Numbered from the stretch's first letter, positions 1 through 6,540 are shown. The stretch is DNA of 8,512 bases from SOIA01 sp050116035 (GCA_050116035.1 JASFPJ010000131.1:1-8512); one strand, 5' to 3'. Numbers and translations: made by a program. The notes: generated by a model from the letters alone, not told the origin.

Positions 1-767
1 CTGTGATTCCTCCCGGTACCGGAAAACACATCTTCGACAACCACTCTTCCCACATGTGAATAGATGAAATTCTTATCGTAGGAGTTGTTCGGGTTGGAGA
101 TGGGACCGTAGTTGTAAATCATGCCTTTGGCGCCGTGTTTTACGGCATTTTCGAGCTTGTACTGATGGAAGGAATACGGACGCCACTTCTTGAAGAGCTC
201 GGCATCATTGGGTGAAACAGGCGCTTCCCTCTCCATCAAGACGATCTTCCCCTTGACATTTACACCTTTATAGTCGTCGTAATCCAGCTCAGGAGCAGTG
301 GCTCCGTAGCCAACATAGATGACCTCAGCCGTCACTTCCCCTGAACCGGATGTGGCGCCAGGAATAAACTCATCCTCGTAGCGGTAGTGTTTTTTCAAGA
401 CTGACTTTTTGTAAGGGATGTGAAGGTAGACCTCGCAATCTTTGAAGATCAACGTGTAGGGATTCGGGAATCCCTGGAGATAAGTGCCTCTGTCTCCGCC
501 AGGCTTAATCCCCCATTTTTTGAAATGAGACGCCACCCATTCCGCGCTGGCATTGTATTCCTCCGTCCCTGTGAGGCGTCCAGCATATTTATCCGAAGCC
601 AATTCCTTCACGTAATCAAAGAGCTTGTGGCTGGAGATGGAATGCAGACTCTGGAGGAGTTTCTGTTCATCTGTCTGTTGGGCTGGCTGGGCATGGGCAG
701 ATAAGGCAAACGAGAGGACAAGATAGCTAAAGGTTAAAACAAATGATAATAGTTTTTTACTTCTCAT
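1..767 (-). CDS. Secreted M28-family zinc metallopeptidase, N-terminal part (runs off left edge)
   Basis: Reading leftward from an ATG at 767, 255 codons are open to the window edge. Residues 1-26 form a Sec signal peptide: a basic MRSKK start, a hydrophobic core and a likely cleavage site after SAHA. Residues about 45-105 (VKELASDKYAGR, then EWVASHFKKWGIKPGG) resemble the start of exported M28 aminopeptidases. Residues about 145-240 (EVIYVGYG, DYKGVNVKGKIVLM, HGAKGMIYNYG) match the protease-associated (PA) domain often inserted before the M28 catalytic core. The zinc ligands of M28 enzymes would lie beyond the window, so catalytic competence cannot be judged. The family removes N-terminal residues from peptides; this one would act in the periplasm or outside the cell. 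The start is fixed by a strong AGGAGG four bases upstream. It is divergent from the CAP gene. The family call is good; substrate is unknown. Confidence 0.85.
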   Translation of the reverse strand, partial: MRSKKLLSFVLTFSYLVLSFALSAHAQPAQQTDEQKLLQSLHSISSHKLFDYVKELASDKYAGRLTGTEEYNASAEWVASHFKKWGIKPGGDRGTYLQGFPNPYTLIFKDCEVYLHIPYKKSVLKKHYRYEDEFIPGATSGSGEVTAEVIYVGYGATAPELDYDDYKGVNVKGKIVLMEREAPVSPNDAELFKKWRPYSFHQYKLENAVKHGAKGMIYNYGPISNPNNSYDKNFIYSHVGRVVVEDVFSGTGRNH

Positions 768-770
768 TCT

Positions 771-778
771 GACCTCCT
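771..778 (-). promoter_or_regulatory. Strong ribosome binding site of the M28 peptidase gene
   Basis: On the minus strand this reads AGGAGGTC, a near-perfect Shine-Dalgarno sequence just before the ATG at 767. It settles the start of the leftward gene and contrasts with the poor ribosome binding site of the divergent CAP gene. Confidence 0.8.
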
Positions 779-779
779 C

Positions 780-825
780 TTCATTTTTTCTCTCTTTATG
801 TTAAGATAAATATTTGAAAAGTAAA
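780..825. promoter_or_regulatory. Compact divergent promoter region (tentative)
   Basis: Only 67 bases separate the M28 start (767) from the CAP ATG (835), so both promoters must lie here or overlap coding sequence. For the leftward gene a plausible pair is TTTACT (820-825, minus strand) and TAACAT (798-803, minus strand), 16-base spacer, four of six matches each. This would give a leader of about 24 bases. For the rightward gene TAAGAT (802-807) is a possible -10, but the upstream -35 (TTCATT, 780-785) matches poorly. The two -10 boxes overlap, so the promoters would be mutually exclusive if both are real. Motifs are by eye only. Confidence 0.3.
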
Positions 826-834
826 GCGAAAATT

Positions 835-2058
835 ATGATTCCAGTGAAAAGAGCAGCCCAGCTCATCTCAATCTTCTTTTTTGTGGTCGCCCTCTCTCCT
901 CGAGGTCTCGTTGGCGCGCCACAGAACATAGAACTTCCTTCAGGGAAAGAAGACCTTTTATCTCTTGAACAGAAGCTTTTTGAGTTGATCAATGAAGAAA
1001 GGCAGAAACGGAACCTTCACTTACTCAGTTTTTCGCAAGACTTGAGCCAGCTCGCCCGGGCTCACAGTGAGGACATGGCCTCCCGCGGAAGAATCTCTCA
1101 TGCCTCAACCGATGGAAGATCCTACCAGGATCGCATCGTGAATGAAGGGTATTATTTTATAGCGTTAGGAGAGAATGTCGCCTTCAGCAACGGCTTTCAG
1201 CCCGGACTTATCCATGAAGAGCTCATGAAAAGCCCAGGACACAGAGAAAACATACTCGACCCGAATTTCGATGAGGTCGGGATCGGGGCCGTCCTCAAGA
1301 AAGATAAAGGTTATTTCATTACTCAAGATTTCCGCCGGTCTCCGGTACTCAGGGATGAAAATGAAGTCAAGAGGGAGATTCAAAGAGATATGAATACTCT
1401 GAGACGGAAGAATTTTCTTGTCCCTCTAAATTTCCTTCCAGACGCGGATGAATACGCTCGGAGATGTTCATTGAACAGGATTGAAGGCCGTCGTCCGCCT
1501 CCTCTATCGCGTCAATTCGGTGACACCCTATACCACTTTATCACATCCCCTGCCCTGGAAGATATTCAATCTATCTACAAAGACATCATCCTTGATGAAA
1601 CCTATGAAACTGCGGGTTTGGGTGTGGTTTTCAGCCGGAACACAAAATACCCCGGCGGAAGCTATTTCATCACTCTTCTCCTCTTCCCTGAAAATAAATA
1701 CAGAAATATGAGCACTAAAGATATCAAACTGATCACAATCCAAAATGTTAATGACTTGAGAGAGAGAGAAGGGTATTATTCTCTAATAGAGGATAAACAG
1801 CTCGAGGCTCACGCGAAAAGAATCGTGAAAAAAATTTTCCCGAACACTACTCTTTCTCCGACCATCCTTCCCGAATTAAACGAAACGACTTTTCTCGTCT
1901 TCGTTACAGAAGATCCAACTCAACTATCCGGGGATACCAAGGAACAAATCAAGCAAAAAACAAGTGATTATGAAAGAATAGGGATAGGGATCCTCTTCGG
2001 GAAAAATGAGAAATTCCGAAGAGGCGCTTTTTGGGTATTACTCATTTTTGGGAAGTAA
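835..2058 (+). CDS. Exported CAP-superfamily (SCP/PR1, YkwD-like) protein with two degenerate CAP-like repeats
   Basis: The product is 407 residues from the ATG at 835; an in-frame TTG at 814 would add seven. Neither start has a clear Shine-Dalgarno, and ATG was preferred. A signal peptide ends near GLVGA (about residue 26). Residues about 44-168 are a recognisable CAP domain: LFELINEERQKRNL, ARAHSEDM with His77, LGEN with Glu113, MKSPGHRENIL with His136, and EVGIGAV followed by GYFITQDF. These His/Glu positions are the conserved cavity residues of the superfamily; the usual Trp before the SPGH motif is Met. Residues about 178-286 and 297-407 each repeat the frame of the domain: an opening helix with EYARR or AHAKR, and a closing ETAGLGVVF or ERIGIGILF strand pair. 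Both have lost the His and Glu motifs. Bacterial CAP proteins are secreted, mostly of unknown activity. The racemase gene starts five bases after the stop, suggesting co-transcription. Confidence 0.82.
   Translation: MIPVKRAAQLISIFFFVVALSPRGLVGAPQNIELPSGKEDLLSLEQKLFELINEERQKRNLHLLSFSQDLSQLARAHSEDMASRGRISHASTDGRSYQDRIVNEGYYFIALGENVAFSNGFQPGLIHEELMKSPGHRENILDPNFDEVGIGAVLKKDKGYFITQDFRRSPVLRDENEVKREIQRDMNTLRRKNFLVPLNFLPDADEYARRCSLNRIEGRRPPPLSRQFGDTLYHFITSPALEDIQSIYKDIILDETYETAGLGVVFSRNTKYPGGSYFITLLLFPENKYRNMSTKDIKLITIQNVNDLREREGYYSLIEDKQLEAHAKRIVKKIFPNTTLSPTILPELNETTFLVFVTEDPTQLSGDTKEQIKQKTSDYERIGIGILFGKNEKFRRGAFWVLLIFGK
2051..2055 (+). promoter_or_regulatory. Ribosome binding site deciding the racemase start
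   Basis: GGAAG lies inside the last codons of the CAP gene, eight bases before ATG 2064. It supports that ATG over the upstream in-frame alternative at 2031, which would place eleven extra residues before the twin-arginine motif. Confidence 0.5.
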
Positions 2059-2063
2059 CTAAG

Positions 2064-3290
2064 ATGGGTAAGATAACACGAAGAAATTTCTTGCTTGTTT
2101 CAGGGATAGGTTCGGCCGCTGTGTTGGCGCGAGCCGCCAAAGGTCTGGGAGCCCCAATAATAAAAGAAACAAAACAGACTTCAAATCCACCCTATGATCC
2201 GTGGATAGAGCTCAACCTGGAGAACATGACCTGGAATCTCGGCCAGATCAGAAAAACAGCCCGAGTGAAGGTCATGGCTGTCATCAAGGCCAACGCGTAT
2301 GGCCATGGACTAATAGAGGTTGGAAATCACCTGGAAAAAAACGGAATCGATTTTCTCATGGTGGGCAAGCTCCAGGAAGCCCTCCTTCTCAGGAAGAAAA
2401 GGATCTCGGCGGCCATCCTCAATTTTGGACCGTTCAGCCGTGAAGATGCAGAAAAAATCATCCAGAGCAATATTTCCCAATCCGTCTTTGACGAAAAGGT
2501 CAGGAGCCTCAGCGAGGCCGGCATCAAGCTGGGGAAAAAAGCAAAAGTGCATATCCATGTGGATACAGGCATGGGACGGATGGGAATCCAGCACAGAAAA
2601 GCTTGGTCTTTTATTCAAAACATCTCTTCATTAAAAGGTCTCTTCATCGAAGGAATCTCCACAACCCTCACCGAGGACGATGAATTTGACCGGGAACAGA
2701 TCAAGCTCTTTCTCGAGCTCTGCCGTAAAGCCGAAAAAAGAGGCATTTCACTGGGCCTCAAGCACGCCGCCAGCAGCGACGGAGTTCTGGACCTGCCACC
2801 CTCTTATCTCGATATGGTGAGGCCGGGAATTGCGCTTTACGGCTATTACCCTTCGGAAAAAACTCAGAAGGAAGACAGACTGGGCTTGAAACCGGTTCTC
2901 CAGCTGAAAAGCCGTGTGGTGGCAGTCAAGACTCTGCAGCCTGGAGACACTGTCACTTACCACCGAAAATACACCGCGCAAAAAAAGGAAAAAATCGCAA
3001 TCATTCCTGTCGGGTACTCGGACGGCTATCCGCCTAATGTCATCGGCAAAGCATCCGTCCTCATTCAAGGGAAAAGATGCCCCTTGATTGCCGCTGTAAC
3101 AGCCAACCACTGCACTGCCCTCCTAGAGGAGAATTCTCGAGTATCCTCTGGAGATGAGGTCGTGCTTCTCGGCTTCCAGGGCACAGAAAAAATCACGGCC
3201 GAAGAGATTGCCGGTTGGGCCGGAGTCTCTGCATACAAGACACTGATCGCCCTCAACCCTCTCCTCCCCAGAATCGTAGTTAAAGACTGA
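2064..3290 (+). CDS. Tat-exported alanine-racemase-family PLP enzyme with altered active site
   Basis: The product is 408 residues, longer than usual Alr because of an N-terminal extension. Residues 5-10 read TRRNFL, a twin-arginine motif, followed by a hydrophobic stretch and a possible cleavage site after GLGA (residue 30). The fold-type III racemase body follows. It has the PLP lysine in VIKANAYGHG (Lys75), DTGMGRMG with Arg172, VRPGIALYG with Arg253, TVTY with Tyr299 (the second catalytic base) and PVGYSDGY with Tyr318. Changes from canonical Alr are visible. The carbamylated-Lys position before DTGM is His165, the THFA histidine is Thr201 (ISTTLT), and the C-terminal CMDQ/AMD motif is TANH (346-349), losing Met and Asp. 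Known Alr enzymes interconvert L- and D-alanine; related periplasmic racemases accept other amino acids. I infer a catalytically able, extracytoplasmic racemase of uncertain substrate. It sits five bases after the CAP gene. Confidence 0.85.
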   Translation: MGKITRRNFLLVSGIGSAAVLARAAKGLGAPIIKETKQTSNPPYDPWIELNLENMTWNLGQIRKTARVKVMAVIKANAYGHGLIEVGNHLEKNGIDFLMVGKLQEALLLRKKRISAAILNFGPFSREDAEKIIQSNISQSVFDEKVRSLSEAGIKLGKKAKVHIHVDTGMGRMGIQHRKAWSFIQNISSLKGLFIEGISTTLTEDDEFDREQIKLFLELCRKAEKRGISLGLKHAASSDGVLDLPPSYLDMVRPGIALYGYYPSEKTQKEDRLGLKPVLQLKSRVVAVKTLQPGDTVTYHRKYTAQKKEKIAIIPVGYSDGYPPNVIGKASVLIQGKRCPLIAAVTANHCTALLEENSRVSSGDEVVLLGFQGTEKITAEEIAGWAGVSAYKTLIALNPLLPRIVVKD

Positions 3291-3313
3291 AAAAGGAGCC
3301 TGTCCCCTTTTTT
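3290..3313 (+). terminator. Hairpin with T-run after the racemase gene
   Basis: AAAAAGG (3290-3296) pairs with CCTTTTT (3306-3312) around a short GC-containing centre, and a run of six T follows the C-run. It starts at the last base of the racemase stop codon. The sequence is nearly palindromic, so it could serve transcription from either side. It may instead be a small dispersed repeat; only copy number in the genome would tell. Terminator is the simpler reading, and it would end the CAP-racemase transcript. Confidence 0.5.
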
Positions 3314-3315
3314 CA

Positions 3316-3344
3316 TTGATTTGGGGTATCAATTCTGATATGTT
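3316..3344 (+). promoter_or_regulatory. Candidate sigma70-type promoter of the prolyl isomerase gene
   Basis: TTGATT (3316-3321) and TATGTT (3339-3344) are separated by 17 bases, each matching four of six consensus positions. It lies just after the hairpin and would give a leader of about 35 bases containing the strong AAGGAGG (3374-3380). Assigned by eye, so weak evidence. Confidence 0.3.
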
Positions 3345-3385
3345 GATTCCGCCAATTCCAAGGGTAACGCTTCAAGGAGGTAGTT

Positions 3386-3970
3386 ATGGTAAAAAGGATT
3401 CTCACACTCTTCTCCATCCTGGTATTACTCTTTGCCTTCCCATCCATGAACTTCGGACAAGAAGGCCATCCCAAGGTCCTGATAAAGACAACCAAGGGTG
3501 ACATCACAGTCGAACTTTACCCGGACAAGGCTCCCCTTTCTGTCAAAAATTTCCTTTCTTATGTGGACGAGAAATTCTACGACGGGACTATATTCCACCG
3601 CGTGATCAAGGGATTCATGATTCAAGCCGGTGGATTCTCTGCGGACCTCAAAGCGAAACCGGGCAAGCCTCCTATAAAGAATGAAGCGACCAACAGGTTG
3701 AGTAACAAAAGAGGAACCATGGCCATGGGACGGATGAATGCCATACACAGCATCACCAGCCATTTCTACATCAACCACGTGGACAATCCTGGCCTGGACT
3801 ACAGAGATAATACTCCCCGAGGTTATGGTTATCCGGTGTTCGGAAAAGTCATCAAGGGGATGGATGTGGTCGATGCGATTGCCGATGCAAAAACAATGAC
3901 CAAATACGGTGCCGCCGATGTCCCGAGGGAAACCATCACCATCATCTCCATCCGCCGAATACAAGAATAA
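3386..3970 (+). CDS. Exported cyclophilin-type peptidylprolyl cis-trans isomerase
   Basis: The product is 194 residues with a Sec signal peptide (MVKRILTLFSILVLLF, cleavage near NFG, residue 24) and no lipobox cysteine. The rest is a single cyclophilin domain of normal bacterial length: VLIKTTKGDITVELYPDKAP, FHRVIKGFMIQAGG, NEATNRLSNKRGTMAMGR, FYINHVDN and VFGKVIKGMDVVDAI. The catalytic trio equivalent to human cyclophilin A Arg55, Phe60 and Gln63 is present as Arg72, Phe77 and Gln80 with the expected spacing. The residue matching Gln111 is His126 (SHFYIN instead of SQFFI), a modest change in the substrate groove. It catalyses proline isomerisation in folding of secreted proteins. The start is fixed by AAGGAGG six bases upstream. 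Genes on both sides also encode exported or membrane proteins. The family call is secure; a specific client cannot be named. Confidence 0.93.
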   Translation: MVKRILTLFSILVLLFAFPSMNFGQEGHPKVLIKTTKGDITVELYPDKAPLSVKNFLSYVDEKFYDGTIFHRVIKGFMIQAGGFSADLKAKPGKPPIKNEATNRLSNKRGTMAMGRMNAIHSITSHFYINHVDNPGLDYRDNTPRGYGYPVFGKVIKGMDVVDAIADAKTMTKYGAADVPRETITIISIRRIQE

Positions 3971-4008
3971 GATAATATCACCATATTGACTGAAAATGGG
4001 ACTTCGCA

Positions 4009-4044
4009 AGGAGACCTGATCTCCTGCAGGTCACAAAGGGTGAC
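4009..4044 (+). promoter_or_regulatory. Three overlapping hairpins ahead of the 63-residue ORF (possible leader switch)
   Basis: Three perfect short inverted repeats overlap here. AGGAGA/TCTCCT is at 4009-4014/4020-4025, GACCTG/CAGGTC at 4013-4018/4027-4032, and GTCAC/GTGAC at 4030-4034/4040-4044. The middle one shares bases with both others, so the RNA could form the outer two or the middle one. The last hairpin displays AAAGG, the likely ribosome binding site, in its loop directly before ATG 4045. Stems are only 5-6 bp, so chance is a serious alternative. Confidence 0.3.
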
Positions 4045-4236
4045 ATGATATTTGCTTTCATCCATCTTCTCCTTCTCCTCGGTATCCTTGTCCTTGCCTT
4101 TTACTCGCTATTCCAGGGAAATGTCCTTCGGTTCGCCATCATAATCGTCCTCCTCACAGTTTATTACTTTATCGCTCTTCACAAGAACGTAAAGGAAGAA
4201 ATCAGAAGAAAAAAGAAAAAGAAAAAAAAGAAATAA
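4045..4236 (+). CDS. Small two-helix membrane protein with polylysine tail, hypothetical
   Basis: This is a 63-residue ORF of unrecognised family. Residues about 1-23 and 28-46 are two hydrophobic stretches (IHLLLLLGILVLAFY and FAIIIVLLTVYYFIAL) long enough to cross the membrane as a hairpin. The C-terminus, NVKEEIRR followed by eight lysines, would lie in the cytoplasm by the positive-inside rule. ATG 4045 is the only usable start after an in-frame TGA at 3991, and AAAGGG lies a few bases upstream. The codons of the tail form a nearly pure A-run with scattered G (about 4190-4232), prone to polymerase slippage. The gene ends 17 bases before the DUF3800 gene, which suggests coupled expression. 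The ORF could be spurious, but the clean hydrophobic pattern and position in the gene run argue for a real gene. Confidence 0.6.
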   Translation: MIFAFIHLLLLLGILVLAFYSLFQGNVLRFAIIIVLLTVYYFIALHKNVKEEIRRKKKKKKKK

Positions 4237-4253
4237 AGGAATACTTATCTTCG

Positions 4254-5132
4254 ATGTCTGTCTTTTTTGCATTCTCGGATGAATCAGGGAAATACAAAAA
4301 AGAAAGGACCGACAAATTCATCTCGAAAAATCCTTTCTACTGCCGGTCTGCCGTATTCCTCGAAGCCGAGGATTGGATGAGGCTCAAAGATGAATTTAAC
4401 AGTCTCAAAAAAAGAATGCTGCAGACCGATCCTGAGCAAGGAGTGAAATGGTCGTACATCTGGTCATTGTTCAAACACTTCCAGAAAAAAGAAGATGTTC
4501 CCCAACACAAACCGTACTTCTCCCTCCGCAACCACTCACTGGATAAGCTCGTCGAATTCATTCGGCGCACGCTCCGGCTTCTCAACGAATGCCCGAGCTG
4601 CCGCGTCATCCTCACACTGACTTTCAACGAGAGACAAAAAACAAGGCCTGTAGAAATGAGGGAAATTTTAAAGCTCCACATGAGTCACATCCTGAGTGTG
4701 ATCGAAGAGGAAATGAATAAAATCCGTGAAAGCGTCTGTGTGGTGTTCCTGAACCGTGAAGAGCCCGCTGTAGAAAGGCGCTTAAAAGACGCTCTCACTG
4801 AAATCTACAGGAAAGACCATCAGTCGAGACTCCCCCACATCAAAGACAGTCTCGATTTTGAATATTTCACTCAAAGTTTTGGCGGTCAGCTGGCAGACTA
4901 CTATGCCGGGATTTTCAATGGCTGCTGCCGGCTCTTCCCTCAGAGCATCGACCTTTTCCGCCATCAGGTCTGGCCCAAAATCGTGAAAAAAAAAGATGAA
5001 GTCCTGGGTTGCGGAATCACCGAAATCCCAGAAGACGCACAGAACAGAGCCTCCCTGAAAGGAATCATTGACAAAGTGTTTGAAACCCAGGAAAAAGACT
5101 ACCGGATAAGCCTGGAATCAAAACTGAAATAA
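4254..5132 (+). CDS. DUF3800 family protein, putative RNase H-like fold
   Basis: The product is 292 residues, with no signal peptide or membrane segment, so it is predicted cytoplasmic. The N-terminus FFAFSDESGKY carries the family's hallmark Asp-Glu-Ser (Asp9, Glu10). The C-terminal half has SLDFEYF (Asp201) and GGQLADYYAG (Gln212, Asp215), matching the conserved Q-x-A-D motif of DUF3800. These acidic residues are thought to form a metal-binding, RNase H-like active site; the biochemical role of the family is not established. The middle (about 40-160) is helical and charged, with Cys113 and Cys116 in CPSC. Members are often found near mobile or defence genes, but no partner of that type is visible here. 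ATG 4254 has AAAGGA 13 bases upstream, a rather long spacing. The symporter gene begins nine bases after the stop. Confidence 0.8.
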   Translation: MSVFFAFSDESGKYKKERTDKFISKNPFYCRSAVFLEAEDWMRLKDEFNSLKKRMLQTDPEQGVKWSYIWSLFKHFQKKEDVPQHKPYFSLRNHSLDKLVEFIRRTLRLLNECPSCRVILTLTFNERQKTRPVEMREILKLHMSHILSVIEEEMNKIRESVCVVFLNREEPAVERRLKDALTEIYRKDHQSRLPHIKDSLDFEYFTQSFGGQLADYYAGIFNGCCRLFPQSIDLFRHQVWPKIVKKKDEVLGCGITEIPEDAQNRASLKGIIDKVFETQEKDYRISLESKLK

Positions 5133-5141
5133 GAAAAAACC

Positions 5142-6518
5142 ATGGATCTATTCGAGCGCACCATCCGCCTCCTCGCCAACATAGTATGGGGTCCGCACAT
5201 GCTCATCCTTCTGCTCGGCGCTGGAGTCTATCTCACTATCCGCCTCCGCTTCGTCCAGCTTCGCCGCTTCGGGCTTTCCTTCCGTCTGCTCCTTGGGAAG
5301 AGAGAATTTGGAGAAAGCGCCAAAGAACGGCGGGGAGACATCTCGCCGTTCCAGGCATTGGCCGCATCACTAGCCGCGGTCATCGGCAACGGCAACATCG
5401 CCGGCGTCTGCACTGCCATTGCCATGGGCGGACCCGGGGCGGTTTTCTGGATGTGGCTGGCCGCGTTTTTCGGCATGGCGACCAAAGTGGCTGAAGCTGT
5501 CCTCGGCCAGAAGTTCAAACAAACAGCTCCTGACGGATCGATCGTGGGCGGACCCATGTATTATATCACACAAGGGCTGCGGCTTCCCTGGCTGGCAGGT
5601 ATCTTTGCCTTCTTCATGGGCTGCAAGCCGCTCTTTTCCACCACTTCCATACAATCCAACTCAGTTGCCCTTGTTCTGAAAACACAACTCGGAATCGAGC
5701 CCTGGATCACAGGCTTGGGTCTGGCTGTCCTCACATGGCTGGTCATCATCGGTGGCATCAAATCCATTGCCAAAGTCGCTGAATTCCTGAGTCCTTTCAT
5801 GGTCTTCTTTTATATTATCGGCGCTCTGATCACGATCATTATTTTTTACCATAAGATTCCCCATGCCCTCTCCCTCATTTTCACAGGCGCATTCAAACCC
5901 TCGGCTGTCACAGGAGGAATAGCGGGTACGACGGTCATACACGCCATCCGCTATGGATTTTCCCGCGGGGCCTATTCCAACGAAGCCGGGACAGGAACCG
6001 CAGCGGTTTTTCATGCCTCGGCCCAAACCAGCGAACCGGTGAGACAGGGACTCATCGCCGCCTTAGATGTGTTTGTCGATACTCTCGTCATCTGCACGCT
6101 CACAGCTCTAACGGTTCTTGTCGCAGGTGTCTGGGATAAAGGTCTCACCAGCACTGCAATGACGGCCGAGGCGTTCAACGCCGCTCTGCCCCAAATCGGG
6201 GGACTGATCGTCACGGCCAGCTCTTTTCTTTTTGGATATTCCAGTCTGATCGCTGTTCCCTACTACGGAGAAATCTCTTTCAGCTATCTGTTGGGCTCAT
6301 GGATCAAACGGCCCTTCCGCTGGATCTTCTGTGTGGTTATTTTCATCGGAGCCACTCTTAAAGTCGAAGAAGCCTGGTCTATCGGAGACGTGTTCAACGG
6401 CATGATGGCCTCGACGAACTTGATCGGTCTCATCGGACTGGCCGGATTAGCGGCCTTCTCGGTGAAAAGCTATCTCAAAAAGATCGACAGTCTGAAAACA
6501 AAAAATGCCCCAAAATAA
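5142..6518 (+). CDS. Sodium:alanine/glycine symporter, AGCS family
   Basis: The product is 458 residues, the usual length for this family, with about ten hydrophobic segments and a basic C-terminus. Family signatures are clear. They are DISPFQALAASLAA (67-80), GNGNIAGVCTAIAMGGPGAV (82-101), WMWLAAFFGMATKVAEAVLG (103-122), GGPMYYI (136-142), RGAYSNEAGTGTAA (275-288), and EPVRQGLIAALDVFVDTLVICTLTAL split across 298-323. AGCS transporters move alanine or glycine into the cell with Na+; an archaeal member (AgcS) has been reported to carry both L- and D-alanine. ATG 5142 has only a poor A-rich ribosome binding site, so translation may be coupled to the DUF3800 gene ending nine bases upstream. A palindromic repeat element begins 22 bases after the stop. 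Its neighbourhood with a racemase suggests, but does not prove, joint use of D/L-alanine. Confidence 0.95.
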   Translation: MDLFERTIRLLANIVWGPHMLILLLGAGVYLTIRLRFVQLRRFGLSFRLLLGKREFGESAKERRGDISPFQALAASLAAVIGNGNIAGVCTAIAMGGPGAVFWMWLAAFFGMATKVAEAVLGQKFKQTAPDGSIVGGPMYYITQGLRLPWLAGIFAFFMGCKPLFSTTSIQSNSVALVLKTQLGIEPWITGLGLAVLTWLVIIGGIKSIAKVAEFLSPFMVFFYIIGALITIIIFYHKIPHALSLIFTGAFKPSAVTGGIAGTTVIHAIRYGFSRGAYSNEAGTGTAAVFHASAQTSEPVRQGLIAALDVFVDTLVICTLTALTVLVAGVWDKGLTSTAMTAEAFNAALPQIGGLIVTASSFLFGYSSLIAVPYYGEISFSYLLGSWIKRPFRWIFCVVIFIGATLKVEEAWSIGDVFNGMMASTNLIGLIGLAGLAAFSVKSYLKKIDSLKTKNAPK

Positions 6519-6540
6519 CATATCTTTATGAAATTCATTT

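Noticed and set aside
420..704. Plus-strand ORF of 94 codons
   Set aside because: It lies opposite the M28 peptidase coding region, whose signal peptide and PA-domain motifs are clear on the minus strand.
1144..1780. 13-base direct repeat GAAGGGTATTATT at 1144-1156 and 1768-1780 inside the CAP gene
   Set aside because: Both copies encode EGYY but fall at non-equivalent positions of the CAP repeats, so they do not reflect the domain duplication and are probably chance.
2031..2063. Upstream in-frame start for the racemase at 2031
   Set aside because: It would overlap the CAP gene and put eleven residues before the twin-arginine motif. ATG 2064 has a better-placed GGAAG and gives a normal Tat signal.
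3425..4009. Minus-strand ORF of 194 codons opposite the prolyl isomerase gene
   Set aside because: It mirrors the cyclophilin gene in the antisense frame, has no family signature and no ribosome binding site.
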